From assembly GCF_901000735.1 (NCBI RefSeq), contig NC_081545.1, positions 2,028,583 to 2,092,582 of the forward strand: a DNA stretch of 64,000 nucleotides. The letters run 5' to 3'. Source of the stretch: Corylus avellana. Lineage: Eukaryota > Streptophyta > Magnoliopsida > Fagales > Betulaceae. A program made the position numbers and the translations under genes. Shown here piece by piece: positions 11,549 to 21,740 of this stretch. Each line of letters starts with the position of its first letter. Position 1 is the first letter of the stretch. The notes beneath the pieces were generated by a model. That model ran no database searches, was not told the origin of the DNA, and saw only the letters and a program-made list of their open reading frames with translations.

Positions 11549-12239
11549 TAAACTATTTATAGGTGAGACTCCTGTACACAGTCCCTTGGTCGCATGTTTG
11601 ATTCTTTGTTTTCTCATGTTACTTTGAATCCAAATCATCCTTAACCCTCACACTAGTCTTCAAAACCAAAAAGAATAACCTTAAAATCTAAAGCCTTTTG
11701 GCCCACCTATATCGATCACGTGAAACCCTAATCTCCGAATTAGAGGTCGGTCTTACATGAAGTACAAATTACCGACCTCTAGCTAGAACAAATGTACATC
11801 TAAATTAACAGAATATCTCTATGCATACATATAAAATGACCCAACAAAATATAACTGATTTTAGCCACCCAAGGAAACAATGAGGAACTAGCATTTGTTG
11901 TGGTTTTAGAATAGATGGAAACTGAACTAGAGAAATAAAACAGCTATAGATAAAGCAGAAGGTAAACTTATCAAACCATGTAAACTCTGTTCACATATCC
12001 TGTTTTGTTATCAATAGAATTTTTTTTTTTTTTTTTTTTTTTTAATATAAGTATTTTGGTATCAATAGATTTGAAATGTGTGTATTGTAAATTTCAACTT
12101 AGCAAATATTGTCTTTGATGTTTCAAAAATAAGTGAGACCAAGGACAATTACACACTAAAAGTTACTTTAAATTTTATATCATTGAAAGATTATTAAGAA
12201 GCATATACAAATTATAACTCAGAAAATTGCAGGAAGTAG

Positions 12240-12420
12240 CTATTGAAGACTTGAAAGAGGCAAGGAAAACCCCCAAGGGTTGGCTTTGGAACATGAACCC
12301 ATGACCTCTCCTGCCACCCTTTGCTATATGGGGTGGAGGTGCCTTCACCCTGAGGTTGTCTTTGTCTTCCTCTTCTTCCCCACCATAATCACAGATCTTA
12401 TCTGCAGTCTAGAGCAAACA
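12240..12420 (-). other. Conserved exon-like block (unit B copy)
   Basis: This is the counterpart of 4690-4870. It keeps the CTGCAG junction and the reading GKKRKTKTTSG, but small indels break the frame that is open in unit A. It is therefore probably not coding in this copy, or its significance lies at the DNA or RNA level. Confidence 0.25.
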
Positions 12421-13003
12421 AGATCCTAAAACAACTTGGAAAATAAATTTTAAACCCATCAAACTGTTAATCCTTTTCCACCAACCCTAATCTGATTCTC
12501 TGCTAAAGAGCACCTATATTAACTATAGAACCAATTTACCCTTATGGGAGTATTCTTCTTCTTCTTCTTCTACTTTAATCACAAATCTTATCTAAAATCT
12601 AAAGCAATTAAGATCTTATAACAGCCAGAAAAATATATTCTAAACCCATAAATCTGTTAATTCCTTCTCTACCAACCCTAATCCAATTCTCCATTAAATA
12701 GCACCAAATTAAGTATAGAACCATTTTACCCTTAAAGGAAGTATTCTTTTTCTTTTCCACTACAAATAGTACCAAATTAACTATAGCCTAGAGCAAACAA
12801 GATAAGATACCCAGTCTTTCAACTATTTTCCACTATTTGCTACTTGGTCATAGCCACTGATGGAGAGATTAACATTCAAGAGCAGTATAATTAGGTATGG
12901 AACTTGTTCACATGCAGCTACAAACATCATCTAGTATATAGCATGAATAAGATAGAATTGACTGAGAGCATTAGATGCGAAAACTTTGAGATGAATAACG
13001 CTT

Positions 13004-14158
13004 TTACCTATATTTCCTCTTCTTGGTCACTCTACTTCTGGAAAGTGCATCGTTTGCTTGGTTGAGTAAGACAAGGTTCTCCCTGTAAGTATCAAAACAG
13101 AAATAGTGTGCCCTCCCATGTATTCCCAATTTCGTAGCTCGTTGGCTCTCGGGGTCATACGAAGACAGCTCCCAATAACCGAGTTTTCGGGTCTCCAATA
13201 TTATTTGACCATTCTTCCTGAAGCCTAGCACATTCTCAACTCCACCGGCTATATCAATGGTGAACTGTTTCATCCAAGAATCAACCACACCATACTCCTT
13301 CATCACCCATATCAAACAACGCTTCCAACGATCATAACATAACAAAGCAAGAGATCCCTTAAATACACAAGTAACCATCTCAGCTTCCGAGCCGATCATA
13401 TTTTCCGGCAAGATCATCTCGCGAAACACCTCATCACGCAGATCAAACGCCAATACAATTTTACTAGTCCTATTCTGGCCAGCAAGTGCGATAAAATGGA
13501 CACAGCCATTTAAGCAAGCTTTGGGTTTGAATGAATGTTTATGAGTATCCGCATACGGAAAAGATGCACTACTAATTTTCCAGCAGCCTGTGCTAAGAGA
13601 GTAAACCTCAACCAGAGTTTCCTTCAGCACCGCATTGCTTACATGAGGAAATGCAATTCTCACCACTTTATAATCGTTGGTCCGCGGATCAAATCCGAAA
13701 GCTTGATTACATGTAATGCGGCCGTGGGTCTTGAGCGTAATGCAAGGTTTTGGAAGATTCACGAATTTCCTAATGGACGGGTTCCAAAGAATAAAGCGCT
13801 CTTGTTCTAAAAAGCACATCAAACCGTTCTCAGAACCAATTAACCTAAAATGGTTAAGCCGACAGCTTTCTATTGAGAAATCCAATTCCGTATCCTCCTC
13901 GAATGATTCATTATCACGGAACAATTTGTAGTGCTCTACATTGGGTTTAGAAGCACAGTACCTGACGATTACAGGAGGATGTGGGAAACGGTTGCCGTCG
14001 TGGTTTTCAATCGATTGATTGAGATGGGAATGGATGAAGGAAGGGGTTTTGATAAGAGAGTTCCATGATCGGCAAACGCACCTGAATCGGAGTAGGGATT
14101 TCACGGGGAGTCTCTGGAGGATGTCGACCACCACATCGTCCGGGAGATAATCCGACAT
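13004..14158 (-). CDS. F-box/FBA protein (tandem copy B)
   Basis: This is an intact single-exon frame of 384 residues from MSDYLPDDVVVDILQRLP. The F-box lies at residues 2-42. The FBA domain follows, with RLIGSENGLMCF, FILWNPSIRKFVNLP, FGFDPRTNDYKVVRIAF, VEVYSLSTGCWKISS and LIWVMKEYGVVDSWMKQFTI. The C-terminus is basic (VTKKRKYR), as in copy A. The frame extends upstream to a methionine at 14233 (MLSRKLSQEIEISEIRGSRRRKRIA); the SQEIEI and Arg-rich parts match copy A, so a start there is possible. Role by family: SCF ubiquitin-ligase substrate receptor, target unknown. Divergence from copy A is spread through the FBA domain, the substrate-binding part. Expression cannot be judged from sequence. 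Confidence 0.88.
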   Translation of the reverse strand: MSDYLPDDVVVDILQRLPVKSLLRFRCVCRSWNSLIKTPSFIHSHLNQSIENHDGNRFPHPPVIVRYCASKPNVEHYKLFRDNESFEEDTELDFSIESCRLNHFRLIGSENGLMCFLEQERFILWNPSIRKFVNLPKPCITLKTHGRITCNQAFGFDPRTNDYKVVRIAFPHVSNAVLKETLVEVYSLSTGCWKISSASFPYADTHKHSFKPKACLNGCVHFIALAGQNRTSKIVLAFDLRDEVFREMILPENMIGSEAEMVTCVFKGSLALLCYDRWKRCLIWVMKEYGVVDSWMKQFTIDIAGGVENVLGFRKNGQIILETRKLGYWELSSYDPESQRATKLGIHGRAHYFCFDTYRENLVLLNQANDALSRSRVTKKRKYR

Positions 14159-14233
14159 CGCTATCCTTTTTCTTCTCCGGCTGCCGCGTATTTCGCTAAT
14201 CTCAATCTCCTGGGAAAGTTTTCTACTCAGCAC

Positions 14234-14990
14234 AATGCCCTCCTGGCCCTTCTAGCTGCTGCGATCTTCGTGAGAGAAAAGAGAATGTTATGCGCACTAT
14301 CTGGAGGTAAATCTGAGGCGAAGACATGGGAGAAAGAAACATTTTGGAGAGTTCCAAAATTGCGTGAATGGTTGCCACGTGTCCCAACTCCTCAGACTTT
14401 TCAGCCTGCGTGCGTCTTTTGATCTGTATATCATAACGAAGAGCTTTCCGCCGTAAAAGCCTGAAAGGCGCCGGTAGGATGAAGAATGAGTCCTGGTTAG
14501 CGGTTATTGAATTTTAATAATCACAACCGCTCTGATTAGGCGGTTAGCTGTTATTTTATAATAGACACTTAATAGTTATTCAAACTAATAACCTGTAATT
14601 TTATAACTGTATAAGTTTTTTGGTTCTTTTAGGTATTTTGGGCCTTCAGTGTGCCTATATTTTGTTATATTTTTGAATAGTTTTGGGTCAAAGTGTTTCA
14701 AAAATCAATGAATATGATAAAACCCCGTTGGTCCCTAACTCGTATTTAAAAAGACGCCATTTTAGTGTTTAACACCAAAACGGCGTTGCCCCGTTTGTAC
14801 ACCCCTAGACTTTCCACCTCTCTAAAATTTTCTAGCAAACGTTATAAGATCTAGAGTCTGTCTGAGATTGTGTTTGAGAGTCAAAAAAGTATTTTTTAAC
14901 AAAAGCTTTAAAATAAAGTTTTTATCAAAAGTACGTTTTGACCATTTTAAATAAAGTTTTTTTTTTTATTCAAATTGATTTTTAAATGTT
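14234..14990. other. Upstream region of F-box copy B with repeat fragments
   Basis: This contains the presumed promoter of the minus-strand F-box gene. A fragment at about 14490-14620 carries repeated GCGGTTA/TAACCGC motifs like the longer cluster at 63110-63540. A fragment at 14860-14950 resembles a dispersed repeat also seen at 54600-54800, 57545-57740 and 59380-59470. Confidence 0.4.
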
Positions 14991-14993
14991 AAC

Positions 14994-15553
14994 CTCGCCT
15001 TCCATGGCCTTTGGGGTGGTCCAGCCACCCCAAAATGGCCAAAAGAAACTCCAAGAACACTGACGCCATGTCATCTGGGTGATCCTTCGTCTCTTCATGG
15101 ATGATGATCTCTTCGTTGTTGTTGTTGCTGTTGTTACTCTGTAACAGCAGCTACTCATGATGTTCTTATAGATTCAGTGCATGTTCTTGCTCTTGGTGTT
15201 GATAATTATCCTCTAGCGGGTTTTCATGATTTTGCTAAAAGATACATGATGGATCAAAGAAATTGTTTTTTTCAACCAGATCCATGTACCCAAAAGTCTC
15301 CATCAAATCCATACAATCCATGCCTTCAAGGGAAATTAGGGAGAGGATGGAATCAGAGAAAGCAAAAAGGGGTGTCCCCTTAGCCGTTTGGCCTAGGGTG
15401 GTTTTGGCCACCCTACGGCCGATATGGGGTGGCTGAACCACCCCATGGCCCCCAAGGGTGGGCCGGCCACCCCAAAAACTAAACCAATTTTTTCTTTTTC
15501 TTTTATCCTTTTGGGGTGGCCGAACCACCCCAATGGCCATGTAGGCGAGGTAG
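14994..15553. mobile_element. TIR element with GGGGTGG...CCACCCC palindromes
   Basis: The ends are inverted repeats of about 42 bp: CCTCGCC...ATGGCC...TTGGGGTGG on the left and its imperfect complement ending GGCGAGG on the right. Further palindromes of the form GGGGTGGCTGAACCACCCC lie at about 15400-15540. The core (15090-15370) has a different, less repetitive composition with a CTTCGTTGTTGTTGTTGCTG run, and could be captured host sequence; I cannot name its source. No clean target duplication was found. Confidence 0.55.
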
Positions 15554-15559
15554 CCGGAG

Positions 15560-15950
15560 TCACCCTTTTGGTTTTTTTATTTGCTCTACTTTTTTGTTTT
15601 ACTTTTTTAATATTGTTTGTTTTTTAATTATTGATTTTTTTTTAATTGTTATTTTTTAATGATTTGTTTATTATGTTTTTTAAAAAACCTAATGAATGGG
15701 TGGGGCTCACAATTAAATGGTGCAGTTTTGAACTACGCAGCTAACTACTGCATAGTAGCCGAATCCCTCCAAGACAGGCCCTAATATGGCTGTGTCGTTG
15801 GAAATGAAAAGGTGCACTTGTACTCGTACGAATAGATGAGATGATAGAACATCTGGCAAAACGACGTAGGCTACCCCTCAGAACGACCTCGATGCTATGA
15901 GTGTTTTTGTGTGTTAAGGGTGGAAACGGAGAGGAAGGTGGTGGTTGAAA
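15560..15950. repeat. Left part of duplicated non-coding unit, copy 1
   Basis: The part 15781-15945 matches 22133-22262 (shared core: GAAATGAAAAGG, TACCCCTCAGAACGA, GGTGGAAWCGGAGAGG). It looks like a promoter or 5' leader. In copy 1 the continuation is interrupted by the minus-strand copia element, and similarity resumes at about 21508. Confidence 0.55.
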
Positions 15951-16462
15951 ATTTTAATAAGGGTGAAAATTTTAATAAGCAGTGAAACTTCTTGTATGTA
16001 TGGCCAATGATGCAGTAAGAAATTATAGGAACTTCTAAAGAGAACAATAAACAGTACAAGGTAATTAAGACAGCAATAAATGAAAAGAATTGGGAGCATG
16101 ACGTTGTGCAGATGTGATGTGCATATTAGCATAAGGTAAGCCGCTGTGAAACATCGAGCATGAAGAGGTTCCATGAATTAATGAGAAGTGAGTGCTGCAG
16201 AGATTGTACAATCTTCATTAAAACTGTGGGTCCTTTCTGAATGTCTTTCGTGTCAATTTCCTCTCAACGAGCAGTTTCAGACTCGGGACAGTCACCCGAG
16301 TATAGGTTGTTACCTGGGTGATTTTGCAGCTCATAACACACGGGTGTGGGTTGCCAGGGTGTGCCTACACTCGGGCTGCTTGTGGGTTGCGCAGGTGTTG
16401 GTTGCCCGCGTGTCTACATTCAGGCAACTTGCTTTTGTCTGGGCTACCCGGGTGTGCCTACA

Positions 16463-17263
16463 CCTGACCGGGCTTGCTTTTATGCTTAACACCCCCTGCA
16501 AACTCATGGGAGGAATGACCATGAGTTTATCCTGGAGAAAGCAGAAACGCGCAGCGGTGTGACCTTTGGTGAAGATATCAGCCACTTGGTCAAGAGTAGA
16601 TAAATATTTGAGTTCAATGTCCCGTTTGGTCACCTTTTCTCTAACAAAATGGATGTCAACTTCAATATGTTTTGTACGGGCATGGTGCACTAGATTATAG
16701 GCTAGGGCAAGCACTCCTGAGTTATCACACCTGATGATAGGTAAAGCGGGGAGGAAGATTTGGAGTTCCTTGAGGAGCATTATGAGCCAATACATTTCAC
16801 TAGTAGCTAGGGACAAGGCTCGATATTCCGCTTTTGTACTCGATCTACAGACAATATGTTGTTTCTTAGCAGACCAAAAGATCAAATTGGAGCTAAAGTA
16901 GATACCAAAGCCAGTGGTGGATTGTCTGTCATCTGGGTTACCTGCCCAATCTAAATCACAGAATGTGGTGATGGCAAGGGGACCTTTGCTGTATTGGAGA
17001 CCATGATCGAGAGAACCCTTGAGATATAAGACCCTTTTGGCTGCTGTGAGATGAGTGGAAGTGGGCGTATGCATGTGCTGGCAAAGTTGATTGACTGAGT
17101 ATGCAATGTCTGGTCTAGTAAGGGTAACATACTGAAGTGCGCCGACAATGTGTCTGTAGACAATAGGGTTCTGTAGGGGTACTCCATCAAATTTGGACCT
17201 TTTTGAACCAGTGAGGGAGGGAGCTGGATATGGTTTGGATTCTATCATTTGAGTGCAATCCAA
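16463..17263 (-). pseudogene. copia pol remnant: RNase H domain
   Basis: This is an open stretch with the LTRPDIAYSVNQLCQ motif, the copia RNase H aspartate block (CDLDWAGNPDDRQSTTG), SAKKQHIVCRSSTKAEYRAL and the terminal HIEVDIHFVREKV...VADIFTKG signature. It continues into LTR sequence that is not normally coding. It is one part of a single broken pol gene; the RT part lies just upstream, out of frame. Confidence 0.8.
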
Positions 17264-18360
17264 GAGATCGAGGATGTGGATTGCCTAAGATGAAGGCCTG
17301 CAGAATCTCTTGTGGATTGAATTCCAAGGAAGTAGCTGAGAGAGCCAAGGTCCTTTAGAGCAAAATCAAGTTGCAGCTTGCTGATGATCCACAGAATGGT
17401 GGGGGGATGATTTCCAATAAGGATTATGTCATCAACATAAACCAAAAGGAATATATGAGTTTGTGCAATGTGGTAGGTGAAGAGGGAAAGGTCCAATTGA
17501 GAGCTAGAGAAGCCAACATCCAACAGTACTTGAGACAAGCGTGTAAACCAGGCCCTTGGAGTCTGTTTCAGTCTATAGAGGGACTTATGTAACATGTAGA
17601 CATGATCGAGGTAAGATGGATGAACAAATCCTTGAGATTGTTCCATATAGACTTCCTCATCTAGGATACCATGAAGGAAGGTATTGGACACATCTAATTG
17701 TTTGATATCCTAATCAAATTGGACTACCAGAGGTAAAGCCAAATGAATTGTACGAGGCTTGAGACAGGGCTGAAGGTCTCATAGTAGTTCACACCACTGA
17801 GGTAATCAAATCATTTGGCAACTAGTCTTGCTTTGAACCTGTCCACACTGCCACCTGGCTTCTGTTTGATTTTGAACACCCATTTGTTTCTCACCACATT
17901 GTGGTTGAGGGGCCTGGGGCAGAGAGACCAAGTTTGGTTAGAGAGGAGGGCATTGTGCTCAGTTGTCATTGCACGCATCCACTTAGGTTGGATAACAGCT
18001 TGCTTGAAGGTGGAGGGTGTTGCTGGGAGATGAACAGCTTGGAAGGCTAAGATGGGATGTTTAGTGGTGTGAAAGAGTTTGAACCTAGGGAATTCCTTCG
18101 GCTTTAGATGCCCAGTTTGGGATCTGGTGATGATGCGGTTGGAGAGTGCTGCAGGCAGGAGGGGATTTGGTAGGTTGGTTTGTGAAGAGGTATGAGCAGG
18201 TGATGCAGGAGAGAGGGAACAGGCTATATCAGATGGTCCAATGTCTGGTGGTGGATCAAGCTGGTCTAGATTGAGGGGTTCAGTAGTGGCGTTTGATGTA
18301 GATTGTGTAAGGAAGAAAGGTGGTGGTGCTGGGGGTAATGTGTGACTAAAGTAAGCTACT
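17264..18360 (-). pseudogene. copia pol remnant: integrase C-terminus and reverse transcriptase
   Basis: The minus strand carries the linker ending in the KPKEFPRFK region, the WMRAM...HNALL...W block and the RT core (FLHGILDEEVYMEQ, GFVHP, LHKSLYRLKQTPRAWF, LLVYVDDIILIGN). Frameshifts near 17260 and 17700-17800 and stop codons near 17720 and 18345 make it non-functional. The upstream side is interrupted at 18385 by the nested copia element and resumes at 21299. Confidence 0.8.
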
Positions 18361-18891
18361 CAATGGGAAAATGAGAAGGTATCATTGTTGATAATGACTC
18401 AAATTGTTAACAAGTGTGAAGATAATTGCTGGAAAATATCAATATTCAAGTTGGTGAGCTCAAGTCCTATAAGAAGATAATGTTAGTTTTAAAAGGAGTC
18501 CAAGAACAATTGGAATTGGATTTTTTGGAGAAAACGTGTGTGGATAAACAAGTGAGCTGCAATGCTTATCTTCATCATGAAAAAGACTTTGTATTCACGA
18601 TGGTTTTGTTTTCCCAGCAGCAATTGGATTAAAATTGTTCTCCTATTTTTTGTGATTAAGCATCTATAAAAAGATATGTAGTCCTTGGTTGAGATTATCC
18701 GAAAAATCCAAATTGGTGAGAGGACTTTTTGGCATTTACAAAGTGTAGAAAGTTTTTCTTTATTGGGTATTTGAGAGGGACAGTTGAGTGGGGTGTACAA
18801 GGGGTTAAGGGCTTCAGTTTGGAATATGAAATTTGAGCGATTCAGGCTTGTACCATTATATTCAATATTTCTCAATAGTAAAGAATACAAA

Positions 18892-19757
18892 TAGGGCTAG
18901 GCATGGGTCGGTTCGGGGCGGGTTTGGCTTTTTTTGCCACCCGACCCATGCCCATTGGGTTTGGTAAATCCATACCCGTTACCCGGATTAAAGGCACTAA
19001 AATCGCCGGGTTTCGGGTAGGACAGGGCGGGTTGTGTGGGTCGGGTTGGTCGGGCGGGTCGTGTATTTTTAATGGGCATCAATTTCAAATTTAAATCCTG
19101 GTTTTTGGTAATTTTTTTAAAAAACTGGTTTTTTGTAATTTAAAAAAAAAAAAAACTGGATTTGGACTAAAACCCATTAGGAATTCATTGTTTTGTATTG
19201 TTTACAATTTTCATAAAATATATTGTTGAATTTTTTTTGTGTGAATCAAATCTATGAGAGCTGAGAGGGATAGAAAGAAAGCACGTTAGTTCACTTCCTA
19301 GAGAGAGAGAGAGAGATGAGAGAGAAACCTTGAGATCGGCACGACTATGAGAGAGAGAGAGAGAGGAGCGGTATGGTTCAATCGTTCAAGAGATTCTCCG
19401 CCGGCAAGAGTGAGAGAGGAGTGGCGCCGGGAGAGGAAACTGAGAGATAGTGAGGGTGAGAGAGGCGCTGGCCGCTTAGTCTGGAGAGTGGAGAGTCACG
19501 GCTGTGTCTGTGTGAAAAAATAAGAGGAAAGGTGAGGAAGAACATTAGGAAATCTAGGGTTTTAACTTTTAAGTATATGGGCGGGTCGGGGTCGGGTCGG
19601 GTACCCACCTCTTCTAAAAATTTGTATCTGCTGACTGACCCGACCAGCACAGGTTGGACATTTTCCAACCCGTATTCACAAAAAATACACTAAAACCAGC
19701 GGGTTTGGGCAGATCGGGGCGGGGCGATCGGGTTGGGCGGGTTTTTGCCCAGCCCTA
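18892..19757. mobile_element. Non-autonomous hAT element inside the copia LTR
   Basis: The ends are TAGGGCTAGGCATGGGTCGG and a right end complementary to TAGGGCTGGGCAAAAACCCG. Subterminal regions are packed with GGGTCGGGT/GGGCGGG motifs, a hallmark of this plant hAT group. The direct repeat GTAAAGAA flanks it (18878-18885 and 19758-19765), with six extra bases (TACAAA) before the left TIR. The uninterrupted site is preserved in the right LTR at about 21117-21124. No transposase is present. GA microsatellites lie near 19303 and 19350. Confidence 0.85.
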
Positions 19758-19935
19758 GTAAAGAAGGAGACTGGATCATGTCCCGTGGACGTAGGCATAT
19801 TGCCAAATCACGTAAACTCTTTGTGTACGTGTGTGATTGGTATGTGTTTTCGTGTGTTTTCTTTCCAAACTTGTCTTTCCCATAAAGGGCTGGTGGGAAA
19901 TTGGTTGCCAATTAATTATCAATTTTCCCAACAAT

Positions 19936-19949
19936 TGATATTAGAGCTT
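19936..19949 (+). other. Primer-binding site of the nested copia element
   Basis: TTGATATTAGAGCT begins three bases after the left LTR end and differs by a few bases from the usual initiator-Met tRNA complement TTGGTATCAGAGC. Confidence 0.7.
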
Positions 19950-19977
19950 GGTTGCGGATTTCTACTCATTAAGAAGA

Positions 19978-20175
19978 AATGCAGTCCTTGAAGTTTGGGA
20001 TTGAAAGGTTCAACGGAAGAATGAACTTTGGCTTGTGGCAAATACAAGTCAAGGACATCCTAATCTAATCTGGGCTACACAAAACGTTGAAAGGAGCAGA
20101 TTCGACAGATTGCGCCAAAAACACTAATAGTGTTTCTCTCGCTGCAATGAGAGATGATTATGATGATGCTCTTTG
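19978..20175 (+). pseudogene. copia gag N-terminal remnant
   Basis: The frame begins MQSLKFGIERFNGRMNFGLW, matching the conserved copia gag start (KFxIExFDGxxNFGLWQ). It meets a stop within about 30 codons and another after AAMRDDYDDAL. The sequence after about 20180 is not recognisable as gag. It is non-functional. Confidence 0.75.
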
Positions 20176-21507
20176 AGAAGGGCATGTATATCTTCTGACA
20201 TGACCGCTAAAAATGTCAGGATAATGGATATGTTCTATTAGTGGGTCCACATTTGCATACGAGACATTGGTTTGGTTTGGTTATTTATTTATTTATTTAA
20301 TTTTTTATTTTTATGCCGGGTATGTGGTGAAAAAGGGTGTCAATGGCTGATGAACTTTCGGGGGAACCAAACATGAAAGTTGCACCATATTTTTCAGCAG
20401 GATTTTTTCGACATGTGCCAAAAAATGAAAATTCTTGGAATGGTTTAATTCTAAGTGCATGTGCTCTTTATGGTGGAGCATGATAATTCTTGTAGAATTA
20501 TTACTGTTGGTGTAGAGAGTGTTTTGAACGACATCCTAGGGTGTGGGGATGGACATCGGTCAAGATGCGGACTTGAGGTCTCTGGTGGAGGTTGCCAAAT
20601 TTTCGCCAAGGTGGAGATTATTGATAATGGCTCAAATTGTCAACAAATGTGAAGATAATTGTAGGAAAATATCAATATTTAAGTTGGTGGGCTCAAGTCC
20701 TATTTATCTATAAGAAGATAATGTTAGTTTTAAAAGGAGTCCAAGAACAACTCGAATTGGATTTTTTGGAGAAAACGTGTGTGGATAAACATGTGGGCTG
20801 CAATGCTTATCTTTATCATGGAAAAGACTTTATATTCATGATGATTTCGTTTTCCCAGCAGCAATTGGATTAAAGTTGTTCTCCTATTTTTCGTGATTAA
20901 GCCTCTATAAAAAGATATGTAGTCCTCGGTTGAGATTATCCGGAAAATTCAAATTGGTGAGAGCACTTTATGGCATTTACAAAGTGTAGAGAGTTTTTAT
21001 TTACTGGATATTTGAGAGGGACAGTTGAGTGGGGTGTACAAGGGGTTAAGGGCTTGGGTTTGGAATATTAAACTTGAGCTGTTCAAGTTTGTACCATTAT
21101 ACTTATATTTCTCAATAGTAAAGAAGGAGACCAGATCACACCCCGTGGACGTAGGCATATTGCTGAACCCCGTAAACTCTTTGTGTACATGTGTGATTAG
21201 TGTGTGCTCTCGTGTGTTTTCTTTTGAAACTTATCTTTCGCATAAATGGCTAGTAAAAAATTAGTTGTCAATTAATTATCAATTTTCTCAACAATCATGA
21301 CTAAGGAGTTATGTGGAGTTGCTATGATGTTGCAGAAGCCTTGTGAGAGTGGAGTATCCTTGGCTGTAAATAGTGCTTCATCAAAGACCACATTCCTCGA
21401 GATATAAATCTTGTGAGTTTGGGGTCAAGACAACAATAGCCCTTTTACAGCAGGGAAAAGCCTATGTTGATGCATGAAGCACTTTTATGGAGACTTGCCG
21501 TGGAACC

Positions 21508-21740
21508 TTATGCTGTGGTGCATGGAGCAGTAAAGAAGGTGTAAGACTTCTTGTTATATCGTGATTGGCAGCCTTGGCCTAACAGGCTGCAGAATCAATA
21601 TTTGTGTTCTAAATTGTGCCTAACAGGCTATCTATCTTTACTGTGGCCCTGTGGGTTTCATTGGAAAAATCTTCCTGATTTGAGCTAAAACTATGTACAC
21701 TCCTTTTGAGTTGTCTTGTCATTGAAAAACAATATCGGAA
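21508..21740 (+). repeat. Right part of duplicated non-coding unit, copy 1
   Basis: This matches 23660-23850: GTGGTGCATGRAGYAGTAAAG, GCAGAATCAATATTT, TGTTCTAAMTTGTGCC, AACAGGCT and AAAACTATGTACACTCCTT are shared. It looks like a 3' leader or 3' UTR and is separated from its left part (15781-15945) by the transposon nest. Confidence 0.6.

Larger units (their letters stand above)
9600..13000. other. Spacer of unit B, no gene supported
   Basis: This aligns with 2600-5440. It differs by three inserted elements, listed separately, by a poly-T tract near 12019-12042 and by an extra AT-rich segment around 12540-12800. The exon-like block recurs at 12240-12420. No coding exon with a known domain is seen. 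Confidence 0.5.
8590..14200 (-). repeat. Tandem segmental duplication, unit B
   Basis: This is the second copy of the unit at 1570-6730, with coiled-coil ORF, spacer and F-box gene in identical order and strand. Unit B carries a 170-bp MITE, a SINE and a 120-bp MITE that unit A lacks, so those insertions came after the duplication (or were lost from A). Confidence 0.75.
18386..21293 (+). mobile_element. Internally deleted Ty1-copia element (nested, plus strand)
   Basis: The left LTR is 18386-19933 (interrupted by a hAT element) and the right LTR 20619-21293 (675 bp). They are direct repeats starting TGTTGATAATG (TATTGATAATG on the right) and ending CAACA, with perfect 5-bp target duplications ATCAT at 18381-18385 and 21294-21298. 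A primer-binding site complementary to initiator Met-tRNA (TTGATATTAGAGC) follows the left LTR. A gag start with KFGIERFNGRMNFGLWQIQVKD is at about 19990-20065. A polypurine tract AAGGTGGAGA precedes the right LTR. Most of gag and all of pol are missing, so it is non-autonomous. Confidence 0.9.
15950..21500 (-). mobile_element. Decayed Ty1-copia element (outer, minus strand), interrupted
   Basis: Read on the minus strand, a copia pol remnant runs from about 21440 to 16495. A capsid-to-integrase linker segment (ISRNVVFDEALFTAKDTPLS) is at 21440-21299. It then continues in frame after the nested copia element into 18380 and on to reverse transcriptase with the YVDD motif near 17490. RNase H follows, with DLDWAG and STKAEYRALS, around 16980-16800. 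The order (integrase end, RT, RNase H) is typical of Ty1-copia. Stops and frameshifts break it near 17245, 17700-17800 and 18340, so it is a pseudogene. A polypurine-like tract at about 16492-16500 precedes a probable 3' LTR starting TGTTAAGC at 16491. The LTR's far end is not defined, and the 5' part is missing. Confidence 0.8.

Noticed and set aside
13535..13931. Plus-strand open frames opposite the F-box gene
   Set aside because: They are antisense shadows of the well-supported minus-strand F-box reading frame and show no family motif.
16188..16562. Plus-strand frame of 124 codons in the copia LTR region
   Set aside because: It lies opposite the copia 3' end and LTR, with repeated CCCGGGTGTG motifs and no protein similarity.
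19378..19668. Frames inside the small hAT element
   Set aside because: They come from the repetitive GGGTCGGGT subterminal motifs and GA tracts, not from a transposase.
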